From Couchioplanes caeruleus (lineage in GTDB: Bacteria; Actinomycetota; Actinomycetes; Mycobacteriales; Micromonosporaceae), in the NCBI RefSeq assembly GCF_023499255.1, contig NZ_CP092183.1, positions 1,495,501 to 1,559,500 of the forward strand: 64,000 bases of DNA, in the 5' to 3' direction. The position numbers were made by a program, and so were the translations under genes. Shown piece after piece: positions 56,072 to 63,673 of the stretch. The notes under the pieces are model-generated. The model was given only the letters and a program-made list of their open reading frames with translations. It made no database searches and was not told the DNA's origin. The first letter of the stretch is position 1. Each line of letters begins with the position of its first letter.

Positions 56072-58201
56072 ATGACCCGGCAGATCGAGCTCGAGATCGG
56101 CGGCATGACGTGCGCCGCCTGCGCCAATCGGATCGAGAAGAAGCTGAACCGGATCGACGGCGTGACCGCCACGGTCAACTACGCGACGGAGAAGGCGCGG
56201 GCCACCGTGCCGGCCGGTCTCAGCGCCGCCGACCTCATCGCGGTGGTGGAGAAGACCGGATACACGGCCGCCGAGCCCGCGGCGGAGCCCGAGCCGGAGG
56301 CCACGCCCGCCGACCCGCTGCGCACCCGGCTACTGATCTCCGCGGCGCTCACCGTGCCGGTCGTGCTGCTCGCGATGGTCCCCGCCTGGCAGTTCGACTA
56401 CTGGCAATGGCTCTCGCTCACCCTCGCCGCGCCGGTCGTGGTCTACGGCGGCTGGCCGTTCCACCGCTCCGCGTTCGTGAACCTGCGGCACGGCGCGGCG
56501 ACCATGGACACGCTGGTCTCCCTCGGCACCCTCGCCGCCTTCCTCTGGTCGCTGTGGGCGCTGTTCCTCGGTGACGCCGGCATGCCCGGGATGACCCACC
56601 CCTTCGAGCTGCGCGCCGGCTCCGACGGCGACGCCATCTATCTCGAGGCGGCCGCGGGCGTGACCACGTTCCTGCTGGCCGGGCGCTACGCGGAGGCCCG
56701 GGCGAAGCGGCGCGCCGGCGATGCGCTGCGGTCGCTGCTCGAGCTCGGCGCCCGTACGGTCACCCTCCAGGACGGCCGCGAGATCCCGATCGAGCAGCTC
56801 AAGGCGGGAGACCTCTTCCTCGTACGGCCGGGCGAGAAGGTCGCCACCGACGGCGTGGTGGCCGACGGGGCCTCCGCGCTCGACCAGAGCCTGATCACCG
56901 GGGAGTCCGTACCGGTCGAGGTGACCACCGGCGACACCGTCACCGGCGGCACCGTCAACGCGGGCGGCCGGCTCGTCGTGCGCGCGACCCGGGTCGGCGC
57001 CGACACCCAGCTCGCGCAGATGGCCCGGCTGGTCGAGGAGGCGCAGGACGGCAAGGCCGCGGTCCAACGCCTCGCCGACCGGATCTCCGGCGTCTTCGTG
57101 CCGGTCGTGATCACCCTGTCCCTCGCGACGCTCGGGTTCTGGCTCGGCACCGGGCGGGGCGCGACGGCGGCGTTCACGGCGGCTGTGGCCGTACTGATCA
57201 TCGCCTGCCCGTGCGCCCTCGGCCTGGCCACGCCGACGGCCCTGCTGGTCGGCACCGGCCGCGGCGCCCAGCTGGGCATCCTCATCCGCGGCGTGGAGGC
57301 GCTCGAGTCCACCCGCCGCATCGACACGATCCTGCTGGACAAGACCGGCACGGTGACCACCGGCGTGATGACCCTCGAGCAGGTCGCCCCCGAGCCCGGC
57401 GAGGACCCGGCCGCCCTGCTCCGGCTCGCCGGCGCGGTCGAGGCGGCCTCCGAGCACCCGCTGGGCCGGGCCATCGCCCGGGCCGCGGCCGAGCACGGTC
57501 CGCTGCCCGAGGTCGAGGACTTCAGGGCCACGGCGGGCGTGGGCGTCCGCGGCCGGGTGGAGGGCGCTGAGGTCGAGGTCGCGCGCGGCACCGGCGACAC
57601 CGCCAGGACGTGGGTCGAGGTCCGCGTCGACGGCACGGTCCGCGGCCGCCTGGCCCTGACGGATGCCGTACGCCCGAGCAGCGCGACCGCCATCGCCCGC
57701 CTGCGCCGGCTCGGCCTGACCCCGGTGCTGGTCACCGGCGACGCGCAGCCGGTGGCGGAACGGGTCGCGGCCGAGGTCGGCATCACCGAGGTGGTGTCCG
57801 GCGTGCTGCCCGCCGGCAAGGTCGACGTGGTCAAGAACCTGCAGGCCGAGGGCCGCTCGGTCGCGATGGTCGGCGACGGCGTGAACGACGCGGCCGCGCT
57901 CGCCCAGGCGGATCTCGGCGTGGCGATGGGCGCGGGCACGGACGTGGCGATCGAGGCCTCGGATCTGACCCTCATGCGCGACGATCTGACCGCCGCGGTC
58001 GACGCCGTACGGCTGGCCCGCCGCACCATGCACATCATCCGCGGGAACCTGTTCTGGGCGTTCGCCTACAACGTGGCGGCGCTGCCGCTCGCGGCCGCGG
58101 GCCTGCTCAACCCGATGATCGCGGGCGCGGCGATGGCGTTGAGCTCGGTGTTCGTGGTGGCGAACAGCCTCCGGCTGCGCCGCTTCGGCCCGGCGGCCTG
58201 A
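56072..58201 (+). CDS. copA: Copper-exporting P1B-type ATPase
   Basis: A 709-residue Cu(+) efflux pump: one N-terminal heavy-metal domain (GGMTCAAC, C14/C17), about eight membrane helices, the metal-binding CPC in IIACPCALGLATP (C379, C381), actuator TGESVPV, phosphorylation site DKTGT (D423), class-specific HP motif in SEHPLG, and hinge GDGVNDAAAL. The usual TGDN nucleotide-domain motif reads TGDA (VTGDAQPVAERV). A CsoR-type operator lies directly upstream, so copper induction is expected. ATG at 56072; the ribosome site is weak (GGTGGTGG). Confidence 0.95.
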   Translation: MTRQIELEIGGMTCAACANRIEKKLNRIDGVTATVNYATEKARATVPAGLSAADLIAVVEKTGYTAAEPAAEPEPEATPADPLRTRLLISAALTVPVVLLAMVPAWQFDYWQWLSLTLAAPVVVYGGWPFHRSAFVNLRHGAATMDTLVSLGTLAAFLWSLWALFLGDAGMPGMTHPFELRAGSDGDAIYLEAAAGVTTFLLAGRYAEARAKRRAGDALRSLLELGARTVTLQDGREIPIEQLKAGDLFLVRPGEKVATDGVVADGASALDQSLITGESVPVEVTTGDTVTGGTVNAGGRLVVRATRVGADTQLAQMARLVEEAQDGKAAVQRLADRISGVFVPVVITLSLATLGFWLGTGRGATAAFTAAVAVLIIACPCALGLATPTALLVGTGRGAQLGILIRGVEALESTRRIDTILLDKTGTVTTGVMTLEQVAPEPGEDPAALLRLAGAVEAASEHPLGRAIARAAAEHGPLPEVEDFRATAGVGVRGRVEGAEVEVARGTGDTARTWVEVRVDGTVRGRLALTDAVRPSSATAIARLRRLGLTPVLVTGDAQPVAERVAAEVGITEVVSGVLPAGKVDVVKNLQAEGRSVAMVGDGVNDAAALAQADLGVAMGAGTDVAIEASDLTLMRDDLTAAVDAVRLARRTMHIIRGNLFWAFAYNVAALPLAAAGLLNPMIAGAAMALSSVFVVANSLRLRRFGPAA

Positions 58202-58665
58202 ACCGGCGGTGCGCGGCCCTGGCGGCGCGTGGCCCTGGCGGCGCGGCTCTCGCGGCGCGTGACCCCCGGTGGTGGGCGGCCCGGCGGGCCGCGGCTCGCT
58301 CCTGGCCGGCCGCGCGCTTGGGCGGGGCGACGGAGCGGGCAGTGTGAGCCGGGCGCTTGTTCCCGTCGGTTGCTCCCGAAACCGGCGAGGCGCCCGGCCC
58401 ACCAGGGCCGCAGCGGAGAAATTCGGACTGGTCCCGAAGTCCGAAGTTCCGCGGCGGCATCCCCAGACCCACCTGCGGACATGACGCTAAGTGGTGATCA
58501 CCGCACGACGGAAGCGTTGCGTACGGAAAATGACCGTTCGGGCGGACGTCTTTGGGCGACAGACTCGCCCAACGACGCACTATCGGTACGGAAGGTTCCG
58601 GTGCGCACCCACGGTGGCGATCAGCCGATCACATTGAGTAAGAGCGGTGCGACTACCCAAGGTGA
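58202..58665. other. 464-nt spacer after copA, no gene supported
   Basis: The first ~70 nt are a GGCGGCGCG-rich near-repeat. The middle and end (58480-58665) are clearly lower in G+C and contain the palindrome GGTGATCACC (58493-58502), with related GATCA strings near 58620 and 58663. Open frames crossing it lack actinobacterial codon bias. It may hold a regulatory RNA or terminator for the convergent copA and TetR genes, but I see no defined stem. Confidence 0.5.
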
Positions 58666-59598
58666 TCAGTCGCGGCGGATCGAATCGATCAGCGCGAGGA
58701 CCTGGCGCAGCGCGGGCCGCAGCACCCGCAGCCGGGACAGCCCCACGAGCCGGTCCACGAGTGGCACCGCCCCGTCGATCAGCCGCCGGGTGCGCCGCTG
58801 GGCGGGGGAGCGGTCGTACACCCAGAAGAGCACGACGCCCATCCAGGCCAGCCACAGCAGCTCGGGCAGCTCCCGGCGCAGCTCCGGATCGATCTTCGCG
58901 GACGACCCCTCCACCACCTCCCGGAACAGCGCGATGGCGGCCTCCCGGGCGGGCGACGACTCGCTCGAGAACGGGCTCAGCGGCGACGACGGCTCGGCGG
59001 CCGTCTTGAAGAACGTGGCCGCGAACGAGTGGTAAGGCTCGTTCACGTCGATCCCGGCGTGCAGAACCCCGCGCAGCCGGGCGGCGAAGTCCTTCTCGGC
59101 GCTCAGCACCGCCGCGGCGGCGACCCGGTGCGCGGCCTGGTTCTGGTCGTAGAACCCCTGGATCAGGTGTTCCTTCGAGTCGAAGTAGTAGTACGCGTTC
59201 CCGACCGCGACGCCGGCCTCCTTGGCGATGGCCCGCATGGTGGTCTCGGCGTAGCCGCGCTCCCGGAACAACCGCAGCGCCGTCTCGAGGATCAGCTGCC
59301 GGGTCTGCTCTCCCCGCGCCCGCCGCGGCTTGTCCGCGGGTCCCGCGATCTCGCCGGTCCTGTCCGCGCCTCCCGGGGCGCGCCCGCCGGCCGGCCCGCC
59401 CTGTCGCGCCTTTCCCGACGGGTGGCCCCCCTTTTCGGAGGCCGGGTCGACCTTTCCCGGGTCCGGGGCCGTCGCCTCTGCCGGCTCCGGGGCCGTCGCC
59501 TCCGCCGCGCCGGGCACCTCACCGGCGGCGCGGCGCGGGGTGCCGGCGCCGGGGTCGTCGGCGGCGGAGTCAGCGGCAGCGGTCGTCACACCCGTCAC
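58666..59598 (-). CDS. TetR-family regulator with long disordered N-terminus
   Basis: A 310-residue protein. Residues 1-~95 are low-complexity Ala/Pro/Gly/Glu/Lys. A TetR helix-turn-helix follows (TRQLILETALRLF, TTMRAIAKEAGVAVGNAYYYFDSKEHLIQGF), then a C-terminal ligand domain with PELLWLAWMGVVLFWVYDRSPAQRRT. It begins inside the 3' end of the DUF393 gene (29-nt overlap), last of a three-gene operon. Two TTGAACnnGTTCAA palindromes stand before the first gene, so autoregulation of the whole operon is likely. The GTG at 59598 is provisional; a GTG at 59517 would remove 27 residues. Confidence 0.85.
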   Translation of the reverse strand: MTGVTTAAADSAADDPGAGTPRRAAGEVPGAAEATAPEPAEATAPDPGKVDPASEKGGHPSGKARQGGPAGGRAPGGADRTGEIAGPADKPRRARGEQTRQLILETALRLFRERGYAETTMRAIAKEAGVAVGNAYYYFDSKEHLIQGFYDQNQAAHRVAAAAVLSAEKDFAARLRGVLHAGIDVNEPYHSFAATFFKTAAEPSSPLSPFSSESSPAREAAIALFREVVEGSSAKIDPELRRELPELLWLAWMGVVLFWVYDRSPAQRRTRRLIDGAVPLVDRLVGLSRLRVLRPALRQVLALIDSIRRD

Positions 59599-59995
59599 CG
59601 TAGTCGTCCGGACGCGTCGCCTGCCGCACGGCGGCCGCCGCCGCGATGACCTGCCGCGCCGTGGGCAGCAGGGCCGGGGTGCTCAGCCGCTCCGCCAGCC
59701 CCCGGTAGTCCGCGAGCGCCCACAGACAGGCCAGCCACGCGCCGTCGGAGACGTACACCAGGCCGTTGTCGGCGATGACCGTCAGATCCCGCAACGTCGC
59801 GGCCGGGTCGAGCCCCGGGAAGCGCTGCCGGGCCTGCGGCGACCCGGCCGGCACGAACTCCAGCGGTACGAGCTGAGCCCGCCCCGCGAGCCACCGGCGA
59901 GCCGTACGGCAGAGCGGGCATCCCTCGTCGTAGAGCACGGTGAGGGCACCGATCCGGCCGGCCCCGAACCCGGCCGGATCGATCTCCACGCTCAC
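59570..59995 (-). CDS. DUF393 (DCC family) thiol-disulfide protein
   Basis: A 141-residue protein with the signature LYDEGCPLCRTARRWL (DxxCPxC), followed by PLEFVPAGSPQARQRFPGL and ADNGLVYVSDGAWLACLWAL, which define the DUF393/DCC thioredoxin-like family. It is presumed to act in redox chemistry near the membrane. The GTG at 59995 overlaps the stop of the collagen-like membrane-protein gene (GTGA), and its own end overlaps the TetR gene, giving a tight three-gene unit. The C-terminus is Cys-containing (DGCDDRC), an extra feature. Confidence 0.88.
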   Translation of the reverse strand: MSVEIDPAGFGAGRIGALTVLYDEGCPLCRTARRWLAGRAQLVPLEFVPAGSPQARQRFPGLDPAATLRDLTVIADNGLVYVSDGAWLACLWALADYRGLAERLSTPALLPTARQVIAAAAAVRQATRPDDYGDGCDDRCR

Positions 59996-60765
59996 GCCGG
60001 CGCGGGCGGCGGAACCGGCATGCCCTGCCCGGGCCACGCCATCCCGCCGCCCGCACCCGCCCCGGCGGCCCCCCGACCGCCGGCCCCACCCGGCGCGCCC
60101 GCTGCTCCCGGCCCACCCGCCGTGCCGGGTCCGCCCGTCGCTCCCGGTCCACTCGCGGCGCCCGGTCCACTCGCCGGTCCGCCAGCCGTGCCCGGTCCGC
60201 CAGCCGTGCCCGGTCCGCCAGCCGTGCCCGGTCCGCCAGCCGTGCCCGGTCCGCCGGGCGCACCGGGTCCATACGGTCCGGCCGGTCCGGCAGCCGTGCC
60301 CGGTCCGCTCGGCGCGCCCGGTCCATACGGTCCGGCCGGTCCGCCCGGCGGGAAGAGCGGTCCGCCGCCCGGGCCCATCGGCAGCCGTCCGGCCGGCGGC
60401 AGCGGCGGCATCGTCTGCTGCTGGCGGAGCCGCCCGCGCCGGTAGCGGTTGAGGAAGAAGACGTTGAGCACGTGCAGCACGCCCAGGACGAGCAGCACGA
60501 AGCCGATCTTGTACGACAGCGTCTCCAGCGCCCGGGCGGCGTCCGGGATGCGGGCGCCGGAGCGCATCGCCACCGCGACATAGCCGAGGTTGAGCAGGTA
60601 GAAGCCCATCACGAGCAGGTGGTTGACCGCCTTGGCGAGCCGGCTGTCGGCGAAGACGTCCTCGAGAAAGACGAGGCCGTTGCGGGAGAGGGTCGTCGCG
60701 ACCCAGATGGTGAGCCCGACGCTGGTCGCCAGGTAGACCAGGTACATCCACACTTTGTGGTCCAC
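59992..60765 (-). CDS. Membrane protein with collagen-like Gly-Pro-Xaa tail
   Basis: About 257 residues. Three or four hydrophobic segments occupy residues ~5-115 (VWMYLVYLATSVGLTIWVAT; HLLVMGFYLLNLGYVAVAM; IGFVLLVLGVLHVLNVFFL), followed by a basic RYRRGRLRQQQ stop-transfer. A ~140-residue tail consists of GPGTAG/GPYGPG triplet repeats. The membrane part looks like a conserved family paired with DUF393 proteins; the tail is probably disordered. GTG 60765 is preferred over GTG 60774 because GAAGGG then lies 8 nt upstream. First gene of the operon; the nearer operator abuts its ribosome site. Confidence 0.78.
   Translation of the reverse strand: MDHKVWMYLVYLATSVGLTIWVATTLSRNGLVFLEDVFADSRLAKAVNHLLVMGFYLLNLGYVAVAMRSGARIPDAARALETLSYKIGFVLLVLGVLHVLNVFFLNRYRRGRLRQQQTMPPLPPAGRLPMGPGGGPLFPPGGPAGPYGPGAPSGPGTAAGPAGPYGPGAPGGPGTAGGPGTAGGPGTAGGPGTAGGPASGPGAASGPGATGGPGTAGGPGAAGAPGGAGGRGAAGAGAGGGMAWPGQGMPVPPPAPA
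60176..60247 (-). repeat. 18-bp perfect tandem repeat encoding GPGTAG units
   Basis: Four identical copies of GGTCCGCCAGCCGTGCCC (60176-60193, 60194-60211, 60212-60229, 60230-60247), with diverged copies on both sides from ~60120 to ~60350. On the minus strand they encode Gly-Xaa-Yaa triplets. Perfect identity points to recent expansion. Confidence 0.9.
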
Positions 60766-60780
60766 GAGCCGCACCCTTCT

Positions 60781-60794
60781 TTGAACGTGTTCAA
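60781..60794. promoter_or_regulatory. TTGAACnnGTTCAA operator, start-proximal copy
   Basis: The perfect palindrome TTGAACGTGTTCAA is 16 nt from the favoured start of the collagen-like membrane-protein gene. The pattern also satisfies TnnAACnnGTTnnA, the motif of the TetR regulator KstR. The TetR gene in this operon is the obvious candidate binder. Confidence 0.85.
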
Positions 60795-60822
60795 CAGTGA
60801 TGCGCTCAGGTTAGACCCGTTG

Positions 60823-60836
60823 TTGAACGCGTTCAA
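60823..60836. promoter_or_regulatory. TTGAACnnGTTCAA operator, distal copy
   Basis: The perfect palindrome TTGAACGCGTTCAA has its centre 42 bp (about four helical turns) from the other copy. It lies 6 nt from the stop of the NagZ gene and presumably overlaps the operon promoter. Confidence 0.85.
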
Positions 60837-60842
60837 GTACGG

Positions 60843-62270
60843 CTAGATGGTGAGGCCGACCACTTCTGCCACGGCTCGGCTGTTGGCGTGCGAGGCGCCG
60901 TACGAGGTGATGAACGCCCGCACGCCCACGGGACGCCAGCTCGACGGCCAGCCCATCTCGACGACCGCCACGGGGTGCACCGCCGCGAGGTCCTCGATCA
61001 GTGCCCGCGTGGTCTCCGTACGGTGGATGCGCCGGCCGACCACCACGATCGGCCGCGTACCGGCTCGCGCGAGAAGCGCGGCCACCGACAGCCGTTCCGT
61101 GGCGTCGAAGTGGGGTGCCAGGCCCCACGGCAGCCGGCCCTCGGCGATGGAGTGCCCGGACTCGAGCTGGACGATCAACGCGTCGGCGAACCCGGCGACC
61201 GAACCCTCGACGCGGATGGCGCGGCGGGCGGCGGCGTACCCGACGGTGGTGTCGGGTGGGGCGGGCCGGTGCGGGCGGCGGGTCCAGGCGGCCAGGTCGG
61301 CGGTACGGGCCCCGGCCTCCTCCAGCCGGCCGGCGGTGAGGCGCCCGTCGCGTACGGCCGCCACGATCTCCGCCACCACGTGCTCGACCAGCTCCCGGTC
61401 CACCCGCGCACCGAGGCACAGGAGGTCCGCGCCCGCCCCGAGGGCCAGGACGGCCGCGGCTCCGATGCCCCCGGCCGCCGCGACGGCGCCGCGCATCTCC
61501 AGGGCGTCCGTGACGATCACGCCGGGGAAGGCGTACTCCCGGCGGAGCAGGTCGAGGGCGGTCCGGCTGAACGTGGCCGGGCCGGTGCCGGTCAGCTCCG
61601 GGACCCGGATGTGGGCCGTCATGACCGCCCTCACCCCTGCGGCGATCGCGGCCGCGAACGGCGGGAGGTCACGCTCGCGCAGGATCTGGCGCGTCGCGTC
61701 GACGGTCGGCAGCGCGAGGTGTGAGTCGGTCGTCGTGGCGCCGTGGCCCGGGAAGTGCTTCGCGCACGCCGCCACCCCCGTCGACTGCAGCCCGGTGACG
61801 GCCGCCGCCGCGTGCCTCGCCACGAGCGCCGGGTGGGCGCCGAAGGAGCGCGTACCGATGACGGGGTTGTCGTCCGCCGCGTTCACGTCGACGTCCGGCG
61901 CCAGGTCGAGGTTGATGCCGGCCCGGGCCAGGTCCGCGCCGATCGCGGCGTACACCGTCCGCGTCAGATCGGGGTCGTCGACCGCGCCCAGCGCGGCGTT
62001 GCCCGGGTACGGGCTGCCGGTGCGGTGCGCGAGGCGCGTGACGTCGCCGCCCTCCTCGTCGATGGCGACGAGCGCGTCCGGCCGTACGGTCCGCAGCCCC
62101 GTGGTGAGCCGGCGCAGCTCGGTGGGCTCGCCCACGTTGGTGGCGAAGAGCGTGACCCCCGCCAGGCCCTCGCCGAGCAGCGTGGCCACCCATTCAGGCA
62201 TGGAATTGCCCGCAAAAGCCGCAAGCAGGGTACGGAGCGCGAGTCGCCGTAGCCCTGGTTCGATCGGCAT
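60843..62270 (-). CDS. nagZ: Glycoside hydrolase family 3 beta-N-acetylhexosaminidase
   Basis: A 475-residue hydrolase. The N-terminal TIM-barrel contains the NagZ signature KHFPGHG (171-177) with the catalytic Asp/His loop TDSH, and the nucleophile D255 in VIVTDALEM. A C-terminal alpha/beta domain (~320-475) is present, as in Bacillus-type NagZ and unlike the short E. coli enzyme. It releases GlcNAc from muropeptides or chitin-derived sugars. No signal peptide, so it is probably cytosolic. ATG 62270 with GAGGAAGAG upstream. Divergent from the ROK regulator, suggesting control by it. Confidence 0.93.
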   Translation of the reverse strand: MPIEPGLRRLALRTLLAAFAGNSMPEWVATLLGEGLAGVTLFATNVGEPTELRRLTTGLRTVRPDALVAIDEEGGDVTRLAHRTGSPYPGNAALGAVDDPDLTRTVYAAIGADLARAGINLDLAPDVDVNAADDNPVIGTRSFGAHPALVARHAAAAVTGLQSTGVAACAKHFPGHGATTTDSHLALPTVDATRQILRERDLPPFAAAIAAGVRAVMTAHIRVPELTGTGPATFSRTALDLLRREYAFPGVIVTDALEMRGAVAAAGGIGAAAVLALGAGADLLCLGARVDRELVEHVVAEIVAAVRDGRLTAGRLEEAGARTADLAAWTRRPHRPAPPDTTVGYAAARRAIRVEGSVAGFADALIVQLESGHSIAEGRLPWGLAPHFDATERLSVAALLARAGTRPIVVVGRRIHRTETTRALIEDLAAVHPVAVVEMGWPSSWRPVGVRAFITSYGASHANSRAVAEVVGLTI

Positions 62271-62445
62271 GGTTTTCTCTTCCTCGGTTGAGCACTGTCC
62301 GTGGACCGGGGGAACTGTCATGATCGCTCAATGTCTATCGGACACGCCCCGCAGTCGGCCAGTGAGCTGACCGTTACGCTGCGGGCTGGACGATGCGCGC
62401 CGAGACGGTAATAGCAAACAATCCTGACTACTGAGGGACAGAGTT
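62271..62445. promoter_or_regulatory. Divergent nagZ/ROK control region
   Basis: 175 nt containing both promoters. Locally A/T-richer stretches occur at 62262-62285 and 62408-62440 (GGTAATAGCAAACAATCCTG). I looked for a ROK-type palindrome and found no convincing one. GAGGGAC before ATG 62446 is the ROK gene's ribosome site. Confidence 0.4.
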
Positions 62446-63624
62446 ATGGCCGCCACCCGCCTGCCGGGCACCCCCCGGCTGTTGCGCGCGCTCAACGACC
62501 GCGCCGCGCTCGAGCTGCTGCTCGCGAAGGGCCCGCTCACCCGGGCGCAGCTCGGCGAGCTGACCGGCCTCAGCAAGGTCACCGCGTCGCAGCTGGTGGA
62601 GCGGCTCGAGGAGCGCGGGCTCGTGCGCCGCGTCGGCGAGCAGGCCGGCGGCAGGGGACCCAACGCCCAGCTGTACGCGGTCACTCCCGGTAGTGCCCAT
62701 GTCATCGGCGTCGAGGTGCTCCCCGACCGGGTGATCGCCGCGTGCGCCGACATCACCGGCGAGATCGTCGGACGCAGCGAACAGTCGACCCAGGACAGCG
62801 ACGATCCCGTACGCGCCGTGCACGGCGCCGTCATGCAGGCCGCCACCCGGGCCGGCACCGACCTCGACTCGATCCACCGCGTCGTGCTCGGCACCCCCGG
62901 CCTGGTCGACCCGAAGACCAGCGAGGTCTCGTTCGCGTTCGACCTGCCCCGCTGGCACCGCGGTCTCCTCGCCGAGCTGCGCAAGGACCTGAGCACGCCG
63001 GTCGTGTTCGGCAACGACGTGAACCTCGCCGCGATCGCCGAGCAGCACACCGGCGCGGCCCGCGGGGTCGACGACTTCGTGCTGATCTGGGTCGGCCGGG
63101 GCGTCGGCCTCGCCACGGTGATCGACGGCAAGCTGCACCAGGGCAGTACGGGCGCCGCCGGCGAGATCGGCTACCTGCCGGTGGCCGGCGCCGAGGTGCC
63201 GCACAACGCCTCCAAGCGCGGGGTGAAGGGCGCGTTCCAGACGCTCGTCGCCTCGGACGCCGCCAAGGCGATCGGCAAGCAGTACGGCTTCGGCGGCAAG
63301 GAGTCCGCCGACGTCGTCCGAGCCGCCGTGGCAGCCGGGGAAGCGGGCGGGCCGGTGCTCGACGAGCTGGCCCGGCGGCTGGCGCTCGGCGTGGCGGCGA
63401 CCTGCGTGGTGCTCGACCCGCCGCTGGTCGTGCTCGCGGGCGAGGTCAGCCAGGCCGGCGGCGCGGCGCTGGCGCAGCGGGTGGAGGCCGAGGTCGCGTC
63501 CATCACGCTGGTGTCGCCCCGGGTCGTGATCAGCGAAGTGGCGGTCGAGCCGGTCCTCAACGGCGCGCTGCTGACCGCGCTCGACGCCGTACGCGACGAG
63601 GTCTTCGGGTCGACGACCGGATAG
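62446..63624 (+). CDS. ROK-family transcriptional regulator lacking kinase motifs
   Basis: A 392-residue protein. Winged helix-turn-helix at the N-terminus (LLLAKGPLTRAQLGELTGLSKVTASQLVERLEERGLV, ~24-60), then a ROK sugar-sensing domain. GNDVNLAAIAE is present, but the ATP motif DxGxT is replaced by GVEVLPDRV, and the zinc motif (GEIGH...CxCGxxGC) reads GEIGYLPVAGAEVPHNASK with no Cys. It is therefore a NagC/XylR-type regulator without phosphotransferase function. Divergence from nagZ makes amino sugars or muropeptides plausible ligands. Confidence 0.9.
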   Translation: MAATRLPGTPRLLRALNDRAALELLLAKGPLTRAQLGELTGLSKVTASQLVERLEERGLVRRVGEQAGGRGPNAQLYAVTPGSAHVIGVEVLPDRVIAACADITGEIVGRSEQSTQDSDDPVRAVHGAVMQAATRAGTDLDSIHRVVLGTPGLVDPKTSEVSFAFDLPRWHRGLLAELRKDLSTPVVFGNDVNLAAIAEQHTGAARGVDDFVLIWVGRGVGLATVIDGKLHQGSTGAAGEIGYLPVAGAEVPHNASKRGVKGAFQTLVASDAAKAIGKQYGFGGKESADVVRAAVAAGEAGGPVLDELARRLALGVAATCVVLDPPLVVLAGEVSQAGGAALAQRVEAEVASITLVSPRVVISEVAVEPVLNGALLTALDAVRDEVFGSTTG

Positions 63625-63673
63625 GCACGGCACGGTGTCCGGGGCGGTGAGCCGTGCGTGGTTGGATGGACGC

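Noticed and set aside
58229..59035. A plus-strand gene after copA (frame with MTLSGDHRTTEALRTEND...)
   Set aside because: Composition is not codon-biased, it has no ribosome site, and it runs antisense through the TetR regulator gene.
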